Source: Desulfosporosinus acididurans
Lineage (GTDB): Bacteria; Bacillota; Desulfitobacteriia; Desulfitobacteriales; Desulfitobacteriaceae
Reading direction: 5' to 3'
Length of the DNA: 64,000 nucleotides
NCBI RefSeq assembly: GCF_001029285.1
Contig: NZ_LDZY01000007.1
Coordinates: 220,233-284,232 of the forward strand
Below the pieces are notes generated by a model. It was not told the origin of the DNA. It ran no database searches and was given only the letters and a program-made list of their open reading frames with translations. Both the position numbers and the translations under genes were made by a program. This document shows positions 27,328 to 35,514 of this stretch, one piece after another (positions within the stretch are counted from its first letter, which is position 1; each line of letters starts with the position of its first letter).

Positions 27328-27954
27328 TTGACAAGAACATCGTCGCCAATGCGAATTTCATTTCATCCTCCAACCGATCATTACTGCGAGGATTTGATTC
27401 TTGTTGATGAGCAAATTTGTGAATTGTTAGCTAAGCGTAAAGAATTATCAAATAATAATCCAGGATTTCCGCATCAGGATTTGATCTCAGACTGGAGCCA
27501 AAAGTTCGGTCTTAATGAGGCTTGGCTACAAAGGATCTTTTCGGCATATATGATAGGCGAGGAGCATTTTCTACCCCTCATAGAACCGACTGGGTTTTTG
27601 AAATTCGTTCCAATTTTAAAATCAGTGGCAATTGACAACATGTCGTATGCAGTGACATATATGAAACAATACACCAATGCCAGCATAGTGTGTGTCGAAA
27701 CTGAGGTCAATACATCGGAACCATTTGTTAGGTTAGGACATGCTAGCTTTGAATTGTTCATTTCACCTGAATATCATTGTAGGCAAGATGGTGGGTGTGG
27801 GTCAAGAAGGGGGATGCAGCATTCTTTTGTAGTAACACCATCTTTACCTGATGATATTAGTGGTGTGGAATTTCAATTAACGGTTAAACCTTTTCATGAG
27901 AACCTCGAATATCAAGTGGTACATTTTAAAGAAACAACCGTTACGATTAAGTAA
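27328..27954 (+). CDS. Conserved hypothetical protein, 208 aa
   Basis: The TTG at 27328 follows AAAGAGGGGG at the right distance; upstream ATGs in frame lack ribosome binding sites and run through the preceding pseudogene. The N-terminal helix LVDEQICELLAKRKELS recalls a chorismate-mutase-like helix but the rest does not support this. A C-terminal beta-rich part contains CRQDGGCGSRRGMQHSFVV. No family named. It is the longest gene of the array. Confidence 0.75.
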   Translation: MTRTSSPMRISFHPPTDHYCEDLILVDEQICELLAKRKELSNNNPGFPHQDLISDWSQKFGLNEAWLQRIFSAYMIGEEHFLPLIEPTGFLKFVPILKSVAIDNMSYAVTYMKQYTNASIVCVETEVNTSEPFVRLGHASFELFISPEYHCRQDGGCGSRRGMQHSFVVTPSLPDDISGVEFQLTVKPFHENLEYQVVHFKETTVTIK

Positions 27955-28316
27955 GGAACACCATTACCGGTTCTTTCTGTACTCCCAGCACTCGTCCCTA
28001 GCTACCCTCAACCCCAAATACCCATAAACCCCAGCCACCAGCCAACCTACCTGACTCCTTCAATCCCGCAGGATGGATGTGCTTAGCTATCGGATAACCG
28101 AACCGGAAAGTTGGAGGGGATGGTCACATAAGTATTGTGGAAACTAACGGAGCGTTTTTAGGCGCTCTTTTTACATTCTTATTGCAGGAAACAAAGGATA
28201 ATAGTGGAATTAGATAAATATGGATTGTGCCGTGAATTATTGAGGGGGATATTTCTTGAATTGTCTGCACCAAGATGGACCAACCATAAATAAAGATTCA
28301 GTTTCATTTAATTCTA
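27955..28316. other. Intergenic with R module, copy 6
   Basis: The R module lies at about 28000-28125 (core TGACTCCTTCAATCCCGCAG), followed by AACTAACGGAGCG...GGCGCTCTTTTT and ATTGCAGGAAACAAAGG. This is the same order as after copy 5. The remainder, 28207-28316, may include the lost 5' part of the following methyltransferase. Confidence 0.78.
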
Positions 28317-28767
28317 GTTGGGAATAAAGCTGTTGTAGTAAGGGCTGATTTAAATGAGCCACTAGGTTTTATAAAGGATGAGTTTTTAGATGTTATTTTA
28401 TCCTCATTGACGCTTCATTATCTTAAAAATTGGAATAAGCGAATTTAATAGAATCCTAAAAAAGACTGGAGAACTTATTTTCTCTGTTCATCATCCTTTC
28501 ATGGATTTTACGGTGTTTAACAGAGACAATTACTTTACAACTGAATTATTGGATGATGAATGGGATACCAATTGCGGAAAAGTGAAAGTACAATTTTATA
28601 GACGGCCATTAAGCAAGATTGTGTCATCAGTTATTGATGCAGGATTTATAATAGAAAAACTACTCGAGCCAATGCCAATTGAACAATTCAAGATTGCTCA
28701 GCCTAATATATATGATAGATTAACAAAGAAGCCTCAATTCTTGTTCATAAGAGCAAGAAAGCAATAA
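28317..28767 (+). pseudogene. SAM-dependent methyltransferase, 5'-truncated and frameshifted
   Basis: The first part reads VVVRADLNEPLGFIKDEFLD then VILSSLTLHYLKNW, the typical D-V-I-x-S-S-x-x-L-H-Y segment after the SAM site. A frameshift near 28440 leads into FNRILKKTGELIFSVHHPF and a normal C-terminal region to 28767. The SAM-binding motif I is missing. Non-functional remnant of a class I methyltransferase. Confidence 0.75.
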
Positions 28768-28794
28768 GTTTTGTAAAAATGGGATGGTGACATA

Positions 28795-29055
28795 ATGTCG
28801 GATTTTATTGAAGGATTAAAAAAAGGTGCTAAAGCTATAAAAGAGTCATTTGGGCCAAGTCGGTATGAGGTTGCAAATATCAAAGTAATATGCCCTCATT
28901 GTAAAAATGACATTTTTGAAGATGGTTCTGCACAATTGAATACTGCTGGAGCGACCTTTCTAAATCTTGATTGGCTGAACAAATCAGCTACTATACTTAT
29001 ATGTACTAACTGTGGATTGATTCAATGGTTTATGGAGTCTCCAGAGAAGATTTAA
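28795..29055 (+). CDS. Small zinc-ribbon protein (PF09855-like)
   Basis: An 86-residue protein with CPHCKNDIFEDG and CTNCGLIQW, two CxxC pairs about 40 residues apart, around a FLNLDWLNKSAT segment. This matches the small nucleic-acid-binding zinc-ribbon family (formerly DUF2082). The ATG at 28795 follows GGGATGGTG. It is 27 bases after the methyltransferase remnant and 30 before the next small gene, so probably one transcript. Confidence 0.78.
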   Translation: MSDFIEGLKKGAKAIKESFGPSRYEVANIKVICPHCKNDIFEDGSAQLNTAGATFLNLDWLNKSATILICTNCGLIQWFMESPEKI

Positions 29056-29085
29056 TGATCGTCATCTCATTGGAGGTTAGCTTTA

Positions 29086-29349
29086 ATGGATAAATTCATT
29101 CATAAGTGGGAAAGAAAGCGTCTGAAAGGGCCAATTAAGCATGTATTCCTATATTGCATTGCAATTTCGGTTGGAGGTCTATTTGGCGGAATAATCGGAA
29201 CAGCACTTGGTCATGGAGATGTCCATAAGTTTCTTGCTAACTCATCATTTGGCGTTGCTTTTCTTTTTTTATGGGGATTAGGACTAGGTGTATTTAATTG
29301 GAAGAGAAATGAAAGGAAGTACAAAAGCTTAATTGAGAGAAATCAATAG
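29086..29349 (+). CDS. Small membrane protein, 87 aa
   Basis: The ATG at 29086 follows TGGAGGTTAG. The basic N-terminus (KWERKRLKGPIKH) is followed by two hydrophobic helices (LYCIAISVGGLFGGIIGTAL and FGVAFLFLWGLGLGVF) and a charged tail. Family not recognised. It may be translated with the zinc-ribbon gene just upstream. Confidence 0.75.
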   Translation: MDKFIHKWERKRLKGPIKHVFLYCIAISVGGLFGGIIGTALGHGDVHKFLANSSFGVAFLFLWGLGLGVFNWKRNERKYKSLIERNQ

Positions 29350-29392
29350 GAACTTACAGTAGATTCGATTTTCCAACTTCTCTAAAAGTAAA

Positions 29393-29700
29393 GTGAAAAT
29401 GCCCACCTGCGAGAGCGGGGTTAAAAACCAAATAATCTAAACGACTTTGCAAATCCAGGGCGTGTTGCTCTGGGTTTTTACAATTTGTAGAGGTACGGTG
29501 GTATAATTAGGAAAAGAGAGCGGTTAGGACTGGCCCGGACGCCAATTTCGTACACTCCCCGATCCTCAATCTTAAATACCCAGTATTTTACAAAACCTAG
29601 CCGCTGGTTATCTGACGAACTCTTTAAATCCCGCAGGATGGGATGTCCTTACCTATCCAAAGGCGCTCAGAGAACTGGGGAGGTGAGGGGATGGGTTATA
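29393..29700. repeat. B module copy 3 followed by R module copy 7
   Basis: The B module (29393-29551) has AATCCAG...CTGGGTT at 29452-29476 with T's, then GTGGTATAATTAGG. The R module (about 29560-29700) has AAATCCCGCAGGATGGGATG and right-arm sequence almost identical to the partial copy at 24385. No gene in 29350-29805. Confidence 0.78.
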
Positions 29701-29805
29701 GAGGAGTGTTAGGTGTTGGGAACCAGATGGTAATCGGGCTAGCGGGATGATTCAGTTAGCATGAGATATCTCCTAGAAATAAGCAACATATTTACAGGAG
29801 GACAT

Positions 29806-30210
29806 ATGAGCAAAAATATTATGAAGTACCTAGAAAATGATAGGTTTGCTGCTTTAGCAGGAATTAAACTAGTCGAAGTAAAGCCCGGATATGCAAAAGC
29901 CAACATGAAAATCACGGATGATCACTTAAACGCTGTTAATATTGTCCAAGGAGGAGCGATATTTACTTTGGCAGATTTTGCATTTGCTGCGGCATCTAAT
30001 TCATATGGACAAGTATCACTTGGGATAAATGCTAATATATCGTTTTTTCGACCTCCTAAAGGAAATATACTTATTGCCGAAGCTAAAGAACTTTCATCAA
30101 GTAAGAAAATCGGAAATTATAATGTTGACATATTGGATGAAGATGGAGAAATTATTGCTAGATTTAATGGTATTGTATATAAAAAGAAGGATGAGATTAA
30201 AATTGATTAG
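29806..30210 (+). CDS. PaaI-type hotdog thioesterase
   Basis: A 134-residue hotdog-fold protein. The conserved helix reads NIVQGGAIFTLADFAFAAAS, as in PaaI acyl-CoA thioesterases, with Asp in the active-site region and SLGINANISFFRPPKG in the central strands. The ATG at 29806 has a perfect AGGAGG site 5 bases upstream; an earlier in-frame ATG at 29761 lacks one. It is likely a soluble thioesterase acting on aryl- or acyl-CoA. It is an array gene without obvious pathway neighbours. Confidence 0.9.
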   Translation: MSKNIMKYLENDRFAALAGIKLVEVKPGYAKANMKITDDHLNAVNIVQGGAIFTLADFAFAAASNSYGQVSLGINANISFFRPPKGNILIAEAKELSSSKKIGNYNVDILDEDGEIIARFNGIVYKKKDEIKID

Positions 30211-30361
30211 AAAAATCTGTATCACCCAGTCACACTCTCTACCTTACCGCCTCAGCTAAGCTCAAGAAGAAATAGCGCCGAGATAAAGGCTAGCTAGTGG
30301 TCAAGCGGCGGAGTGTTTGATGCGGGGACTTTTTAGTTATAATGCCAGGGGGTGAAATATT

Positions 30362-30691
30362 TTGGCAACTAGTTTAGACTATATTGTTTATGTCTGCGAA
30401 CAGATTTCGAATGTGGGCTCGATCAGATATAAGAAAATGTTTGGAGAGTATATGGTTTATGTAAATGAGAAACCATTACTTCTGGTCTGTGACAATACAG
30501 TTTTTGTGAAAATGCTTGACCCTATCAGTGAAAAGATGAAAGATGCCGAGAAGGGTTTTCCATATGATGGATCAAAGGAGCATTATATATTGGACATAGA
30601 TAATTCCGAATTTAGTAAAGAGATCATAACAATATTAGAACCGCTAATTTCGCTTCCAAAGCCTAAGAAGAAAAAGAAGGATAATCTATGA
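30362..30691 (+). CDS. TfoX N-terminal-domain protein
   Basis: A 109-residue protein with the TfoX-N signature: RYKKMFGEYMVYVNEKPLLL, then KAEKGFPYDG-like sequence (AEKGFPYDGSKEHYIL). It starts with TTG at 30362 after GGGGGTG and ends in a poly-Lys tail. In proteobacteria TfoX regulates competence; the isolated domain is common in other bacteria with unknown function. The region 30211-30361 before it shares the motif CAGCTAAGCTCAAGAAG with 23555 and 24110. Confidence 0.85.
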   Translation: MATSLDYIVYVCEQISNVGSIRYKKMFGEYMVYVNEKPLLLVCDNTVFVKMLDPISEKMKDAEKGFPYDGSKEHYILDIDNSEFSKEIITILEPLISLPKPKKKKKDNL

Positions 30692-30701
30692 CACAGAAAT
30701 A

Positions 30702-31503
30702 CAGCAGTTTAGCCTCTAGCACTATTAGACCATTTATCTCATTGGTAATATTACAGATTTCAGAAGTGTATCAAATTCGGACTTTTTCTCTCTCTTGCTT
30801 CCTGCTAAAATCAGATTGGAAGAGAGGATGAAATGCGAAAGAACTACTTTGTAAAATTAGTAAACTACATGAAGAATGTTTATCAGATAGATCATGGTTT
30901 GAATCAATTATCTGACGGAAGAGTTAACCCCACTTATTGCACGGGTTAAGTTATTCTGCCTGTGCTTTTTGGCTTCTTACTAAGGATAAAAAGTTTTAAT
31001 GAACTAAATTTCATGATAAAGAATCATGAGTTCACTAAACTGTTTCCCCGGGGAACTAAGTTGCCGCAAATTGATGCGATCAGAGATACGCTGAAGGTCC
31101 TAGATCTCGAAGGACTAAAACAAGTCAATCAAAACGTCGTAAAAACAGCCGTTGAGAATAAAGTTTTCGACAATGGAACGATTGATGGATATACTGTTGC
31201 TGCGATTGATGGAACAAAGTTTTTTGGGAGCAATAAGAAAAGTTGTCCAGAATGCTTGAAAAATACCAAAGGCAATAAGATCCATAGCTTCCATAGTGGC
31301 GCTGTCATATCAACAGTAGGTAAAAAGATGAACTGATTTTTAGCAGCTCATAAAGATTAGGCAATTAAAAATGAAGTGTAATTTTGGGTAAGGGGAGACG
31401 TATTCTTATTATAGTTAAATTAAGTAAATACTGTAGATACAATACATACTAAGCGAATTCTTCAATTAAGATTGGTTGGAATCATACAAAAGCTAAATTG
31501 CTG
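30702..31503 (+). mobile_element. IS deletion derivative (802 bp, both ends present)
   Basis: Starts CAGCAGTTTAGC at 30702 and ends GCTAAATTGCTG at 31492-31503. The transposase frame from ATG 30833 has a nonsense change (CAA to TAA after TYCTG). It continues open to GAVISTVGK and then jumps to the 3' end, so about 680 bases are missing compared with the copy at 48934. It retains YTVAAIDGTKFFGS, which the longer copy lacks. Both ends are present, so it could be mobilised in trans. Confidence 0.88.
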
Positions 31504-31554
31504 GTCATAATGCTATTATAGGTAACTTCTATTAACGCTAATAGAATGAAAATT

Positions 31555-31591
31555 AGAGTCGTGATGAAGCATAGAGTTACGTCACGACTCT
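31555..31591 (-). terminator. Hairpin downstream of the coat-protein gene
   Basis: AGAGTCGTGA (31555-31564) pairs perfectly with TCACGACTCT (31582-31591), just beyond the 3' end of the CotD-like gene on the minus strand, followed there by TAATTTT. Confidence 0.6.
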
Positions 31592-31605
31592 GATACTTCA
31601 AAAAT

Positions 31606-31839
31606 TTAAAAGAAGAGTCGGTTATAACCTAAATTTCCACCATAACCACCATAACCTTGGCCCGGATCAACAACAACGTTTGTTGTCATAGGCTGATAAA
31701 CATGTTGAGGAACATTCACAACATTATAGCGATTAACATTTACAACAGGATGAATAACTGGAACCACGCGCGGCGTATAATAGTTTCGCACACAATACTG
31801 CGGTGGGCAGCAAATTGGAGTTCCTACACAGCCATACAT
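31606..31839 (-). CDS. CotD-like inner spore coat protein
   Basis: A 77-residue protein rich in Tyr, Val, Asn, Pro, Cys and Gly. The middle part (VVPVIHPVVNVNRYNVVNV) matches the pattern of CotD-type coat proteins (I-x-P-x-x-H-P, then alternating Asn/His). The N-terminal CVGTPICCPPQYC supplies Cys for cross-linking. The ATG at 31839 follows a perfect GGAGGTGAT. It is probably expressed late in the mother cell. No sigma-K promoter was identified with confidence. Confidence 0.75.
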   Translation of the reverse strand: MYGCVGTPICCPPQYCVRNYYTPRVVPVIHPVVNVNRYNVVNVPQHVYQPMTTNVVVDPGQGYGGYGGNLGYNRLFF

Positions 31840-31961
31840 CTAAAAAATCACCTCCAAATATTCTTATTTATGGGGATTAATTCTCAAGGGCTTCTGTTCT
31901 CATCACTTAGAATAAATAATTACAGGCTACTAACCTGAATGATGGCCGATCTAGTATACCT

Positions 31962-32078
31962 TTAAAAAATAACGCCTAAAGCAATAAGAATTAAAATTGC
32001 AATAGCGATAATCCCTACACCAACTCCAGTACTGGTACCACCACATGCTCCGCCCATACCATAACCCATTCCGTACAT
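31962..32078 (-). CDS. YjcZ-type sporulation mini-protein, 38 aa
   Basis: The ATG at 32078 follows AAAGGAGG. MYGMGYGMGGACGG is a Gly/Tyr-rich head, followed by one hydrophobic helix (VGIIAIAILILIALGVIF) to the end. This matches the small YjcZ family found in spore formers. Too short for routine gene finders. It is on the same strand as the CotD-like gene. Confidence 0.78.
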   Translation of the reverse strand: MYGMGYGMGGACGGTSTGVGVGIIAIAILILIALGVIF

Positions 32079-32358
32079 TAGTTTTCCTCCTTTCTTAAGG
32101 TCAATACAATATATGTTGCAAAGATGGGAAGTGACATAATTTTCCAATATAACAAGCTGCTATAAACCTTGAGGTTTTAAATGGTTGCGGCACCCCTTTG
32201 ACAAACCGCTCAACCACTGCCAATACATAATAGTCATGCATTAAGGTGGGGAAAAAAGCATTGCTGCTTTATAATAGAAGGATAAAAAATGTCAGCCTAA
32301 TCTGGCGGGCAATCAGATATTATGTATACTTTTTAAGATCATAACGATAATCATGTCA

Positions 32359-32386
32359 AAAGCCGCCCCACAGCAAGGGCGGCTTT
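32359..32386 (-). terminator. Rho-independent terminator
   Basis: AAAGCCGCCC (32359-32368) pairs with GGGCGGCTTT (32377-32386). On the minus strand the stem is followed by TTTT, which ends the Spo0F-like gene. The stretch 32079-32358 shows no gene. Confidence 0.82.
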
Positions 32387-32421
32387 AACAGATATCACAT
32401 CTTAAGATAAATCGGGTCGTT

Positions 32422-32817
32422 TTATTTTGCCAAAATACTAACGGTACTCGTCTTATTCAATAGGTCATCAACAACACCGCTTAAATGTTCCAAATCAAAC
32501 GGTTTATCTAACATGTAATCGATTATGTAATGACGAGCTAATTCATCCATTTCTTGTTTGTCCGCGTATGCAGACATCAAAATCACTTTCATATTTGGAT
32601 TGAAACTAAGTAACCTCTCACGAAGCTCGATGCCGCTAATTCCCGGCATTCTGAGGTCCGATATTATTAGATCTGGTAACTGTTTTTTTGCCAATTCTAA
32701 GGCTTCAAGTCCCGAAGCAGCTGTGCCTACTTTGTAACCTTTAGAGGAAAAGAGGTCTTCTAAAAGTATTCGAATTCCCGGATTGTCATCAACCACTAGT
32801 AAAGAACTCTGTTTCAA
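32422..32817 (-). CDS. Stand-alone response regulator (Spo0F-like)
   Basis: A 131-residue receiver domain without output domain. Asp10 and Asp11 (VVDDNPG), Asp54 in IISDLRMPG, Ser in LMSAYAD and Lys in LDKPFD complete the active site. Length and the position of the phospho-acceptor match Spo0F, the phosphorelay intermediate between sporulation kinases and Spo0B/Spo0A. Spo0E-like mini-genes follow on the other strand, which fits a role in sporulation control. A chemotaxis-type CheY function is less likely given the neighbours. Confidence 0.85.
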   Translation of the reverse strand: MKQSSLLVVDDNPGIRILLEDLFSSKGYKVGTAASGLEALELAKKQLPDLIISDLRMPGISGIELRERLLSFNPNMKVILMSAYADKQEMDELARHYIIDYMLDKPFDLEHLSGVVDDLLNKTSTVSILAK

Positions 32818-33198
32818 CAGGCATCCATCTCTCTTTCAAAAGATTTTTTAGATAGTCCTTATTGGAGTTGTTTCTTTTCTAATCGGTACTATGATTTAGG
32901 GAATAAGTGGCACATTTTACATAATGTTAAGAATATTCTTCGTAAGATTCTGAAATCCTTTCTCTTGAGAGAGGAAAAGATTCGGATTTAGGCTTTACAG
33001 GGATCTTTCGCATCAAAGGTTTTATGTAATGCTTTTCAGTACAAAAACAATTAAAATTTTAATATCGTTTCATAATTTTTCTTAAATATGATAAGATGAC
33101 AGATATTGTCGGATTCATTGATTCTAATCAACACCCGGAATATAATAGCAATTGTGTTAAGATAATGTCTAAATCTACCATTTGGAGTGAGACGATGA
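32818..33198. other. Divergent intergenic region
   Basis: A/T-rich region of 380 bases between the Spo0F-like gene and the Spo0E-like mini-gene. It likely holds promoters in both directions. TGTCGGA near 33107 resembles a Spo0A box only loosely. No gene seen. Confidence 0.3.
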
Positions 33199-33357
33199 AT
33201 GAGTGCTGTAGAAATACTGAAGTCTATTGAGATTTTACGAGGAAAATTAAATACTTTGGGGTCGAGTAAACCACTTGTCGACCCTGAAGTTATTCAACTT
33301 AGCCAGAGGCTCGATTTATTATTAAATGTATACTATAGCATGAGAGATGTTGCTTAA
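33199..33357 (+). CDS. Spo0E-like aspartyl-phosphate phosphatase, 52 aa
   Basis: MSAVEILKSIEILRGKLN, then VIQLSQRLDLLLNVYY near the end: two helices with the S-Q-x-L-D-x-L-L signature of Spo0E-type phosphatases. These dephosphorylate Spo0A or related response regulators. GGAGTGAG lies upstream of the ATG at 33199. It fits the neighbouring Spo0F-like regulator. Confidence 0.82.
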   Translation: MSAVEILKSIEILRGKLNTLGSSKPLVDPEVIQLSQRLDLLLNVYYSMRDVA

Positions 33358-33423
33358 GTTGAGAATAGTTTTATAAAAGGTATCATACATAGTTCATATG
33401 AGCATATTTTAGGGGGGAGACAT

Positions 33424-33564
33424 ATGGACGCACCTGAGCGAATAATCTTACTTCGTGATGCCGATAAATGCGAAATTAACCCTGAATTAATGGATGCAAG
33501 AAATAAGTTTACCGTAGGACAGTTAGAAAATGAGTATTTTCAATGGTTGTATGAATTAATATAA
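33424..33564 (+). CDS. Mini-protein of 46 aa, possibly Spo0E-related
   Basis: The ATG at 33424 follows AGGGGGGAGACAT. It reads MDAPERIILLRDADKCEIN and ends TVGQLENEYFQWLYELI. The ending is helical and acidic; the Spo0E signature is absent. It is in line with the Spo0E-like gene and is closed by a strong terminator. I do not recognise a function. Confidence 0.65.
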   Translation: MDAPERIILLRDADKCEINPELMDARNKFTVGQLENEYFQWLYELI

Positions 33565-33570
33565 AAAAGT

Positions 33571-33606
33571 AAAGCGACCTTCAAGTGCTAAGGTCGCTTT
33601 TTTGGT
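33571..33606 (+). terminator. Rho-independent terminator
   Basis: AAAGCGACCTT (33571-33581) pairs perfectly with AAGGTCGCTTT (33590-33600), followed by a T run. Confidence 0.9.
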
Positions 33607-33830
33607 TTTTTACTGCAAAGACCTTTCTAATTCTTCTAAGCCGCGGTCCCGGATAAACTTTGGTTATCGGCTTTGGGGCGATTAAAAATTTTCACTATCT
33701 ATTTCAAATCGATTTCGTCTTAATTCATGAAATCAATTTTAAAGGAAGCAATGTGGCACTAATGACGATCATTAAAAAAGGAGATGATATCAAAGAATGA
33801 TTGTCAAGAATATTAAAGGAGAGACCGACA

Positions 33831-34418
33831 ATGATTATCCGTGAAAACTTATATGGACTAAATGATCTAGACAATGAAGCCTCTCTTGAAACGATTATTA
33901 AGGATAATGAACCTAAAATTATAAACTTAATATATGGAATGACCGGGGATTATCATATCGCCCAGGACTTGGCCCAGGAAACATTTATAAAGGCATTCCA
34001 GTCAAGGCAATTGTTCAAAGGCCAGTCTAAAATCTCGACATGGCTATACCGTATAGCCGTTAATACAACAATTGACTACCAACGCAAGCGATCTGGTCGT
34101 AAAGAAAATCCGGCTGAAGAACTTGAAACAAAACTAGACGAAACTCAAGACCCGGATCAAAAGTGTCAAAAAACAGCGATGAGAAAGATGCTGTTTAAGG
34201 CGATTTCACAGCTACCAAATGAACAACGTGAGGTGTACACTTTAAAGGAAATCAATGGATGCTCTACTAAAGAGGTGGCAGAAATCCTTAACATTTCAGT
34301 TGAATTGGCGAAGTGGCGGCTGCACAGAGCCCGGATGCTCCTTCGCAAGTCTTTAACTCAAGGTAATGGCTATGAGAATATGGGCTCGTTTAAATTGACT
34401 ACTGCTGGAATAGAATAA
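33831..34418 (+). CDS. ECF-type RNA polymerase sigma factor
   Basis: A 195-residue sigma-70 family protein of the ECF group. Region 2 reads IAQDLAQETFIKAFQ and STWLYRIAVNTTIDYQR; region 4 reads LPNEQREVYTLKEINGCS and KEVAEILNISVELAKWRLHRAR. The ATG at 33831 follows AAAGGAGAG. No obvious anti-sigma gene follows; instead come redox-type genes (DUF1858, dioxygenase, DoxX, BFD-like), which may be its regulon. Confidence 0.93.
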   Translation: MIIRENLYGLNDLDNEASLETIIKDNEPKIINLIYGMTGDYHIAQDLAQETFIKAFQSRQLFKGQSKISTWLYRIAVNTTIDYQRKRSGRKENPAEELETKLDETQDPDQKCQKTAMRKMLFKAISQLPNEQREVYTLKEINGCSTKEVAEILNISVELAKWRLHRARMLLRKSLTQGNGYENMGSFKLTTAGIE

Positions 34419-34442
34419 ATTATCCATTAGGAGGAAAATTCA

Positions 34443-34661
34443 ATGATTACAGGTCAAATGAAAATTACAGATATCGTGGAAAAGTATCCGCAGTCCGTCG
34501 AAGTCTTTTTAAAACATGGCCTGCATTGTTTCGGATGCATGGCTTCCCGGTTTGAGAATCTTGAGCAAGGTGCAAGGGCTCATGGTATTGATGTAGCAAA
34601 GCTGCTTGAGGATCTCAATAAAGTGGTTGAACAGGATTATGGTTTGGTAAGAAAAGTTTAA
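34443..34661 (+). CDS. DUF1858 domain protein (redox disulfide)
   Basis: A 72-residue protein of the DUF1858/TIGR03980 family: ITDIVEKYPQSVEVFLKHGL followed by HCFGCMASRFENLEQGARAHG, with the CxxC pair that gives the family its proposed redox-disulfide role. It starts at ATG 34443 after AGGAGG, 24 bases downstream of the sigma factor gene. It is often linked to hybrid-cluster or other iron-sulfur proteins. Confidence 0.9.
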   Translation: MITGQMKITDIVEKYPQSVEVFLKHGLHCFGCMASRFENLEQGARAHGIDVAKLLEDLNKVVEQDYGLVRKV

Positions 34662-34676
34662 AACGAGGTGTTGACT

Positions 34677-35447
34677 ATGAATAAGATGCCTGTTGTGTTT
34701 GTTGGGCACGGTTCCCCGATGAACGCGATTGAGGATAACCAGTTTACACGGAATTGGGTCGAAATTTCCAAACAAATTCCAATACCTGAAGCAATTTTAG
34801 CGATATCCGGCCATTGGGTGACGGATGGAACTCGCATCAATGATGATCCCCATCCGGAAATAGTTCATGACATGTACGGTTTCCCTAGAGAACTATATGA
34901 GGTTGATTACCGGCCAAAAGGGGCACCGGAATTAGCCCATTTTACAAAAGATTTGATTTTGGGAAATGGGCTAATTGATAATAGCTGGGGCATTGATCAT
35001 GGAATATGGTCCATCTTGAAAATCATGTATCCCGAAGCGGATATCCCTGTTTATCACATGAGCGTCAGCAGGAATGAGAATCCCGACTATCACTTTAATT
35101 TGGGTAACGAACTAAAACCCCTACGAGACAAAGGGATATTGATTTTCGCTAGTGGCAATGTGGTTCATAACCTTGCACATATTAAATGGGATATGAAAGG
35201 CGGTTATGACTGGGCCGTTGAATTTGATGATTTTATCAAAGGAACAATATTCGAAAAGAAATATCGAGGTGTCATCGATTACCGGCTGGCGGGGGTGTCT
35301 GCCAAACTATCGGTACCCACATCAGAGCATCTTGATCCGCTGTTTTATATATTGGGTGCTGCGGATGAACATGATCAGCTCTCTATATACAATGATTCCT
35401 GTACCATGGGTTCACTATCTATGACAAGTTATCTGCTTAAGGAATGA
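34677..35447 (+). CDS. LigB-type (class III) extradiol dioxygenase, DODA/YgiD group
   Basis: A 256-residue protein of the LigB superfamily. FVGHGSPMNAIEDN at the start, SGHWVTDG, then NSWGIDHGIWSIL and ASGNVVHNLAHIKWD contain the His residues that bind the metal and substrate. It most resembles the DOPA-dioxygenase-like YgiD subgroup, which opens catechol rings. I prefer the ATG at 34677 after ACGAGG; a GTG nine bases earlier overlaps that site. It likely belongs to the ECF sigma operon. Confidence 0.92.
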   Translation: MNKMPVVFVGHGSPMNAIEDNQFTRNWVEISKQIPIPEAILAISGHWVTDGTRINDDPHPEIVHDMYGFPRELYEVDYRPKGAPELAHFTKDLILGNGLIDNSWGIDHGIWSILKIMYPEADIPVYHMSVSRNENPDYHFNLGNELKPLRDKGILIFASGNVVHNLAHIKWDMKGGYDWAVEFDDFIKGTIFEKKYRGVIDYRLAGVSAKLSVPTSEHLDPLFYILGAADEHDQLSIYNDSCTMGSLSMTSYLLKE

Positions 35448-35472
35448 ATAGATTAACGACTATGAATCAATC

Positions 35473-35514
35473 ACCTCTTGCTAAAGAATTAATTTCTGTA
35501 GCAGGAGGTTTGTT
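35473..35514 (+). terminator. Rho-independent terminator
   Basis: ACCTCTTGCT (35473-35482) pairs with AGCAGGAGGT (35500-35509), with one G-T pair, followed by TTGTTTT. It ends the dioxygenase transcript. The following stretch to 35825 shows no gene; it should carry the promoter for the DoxX gene. Confidence 0.78.

Noticed and set aside
22940..31503. Classical integron with attC sites
   Set aside because: The array looks cassette-like, but no integron integrase is in the window and the repeats lack the canonical core sites, so I report only a cassette-like array.
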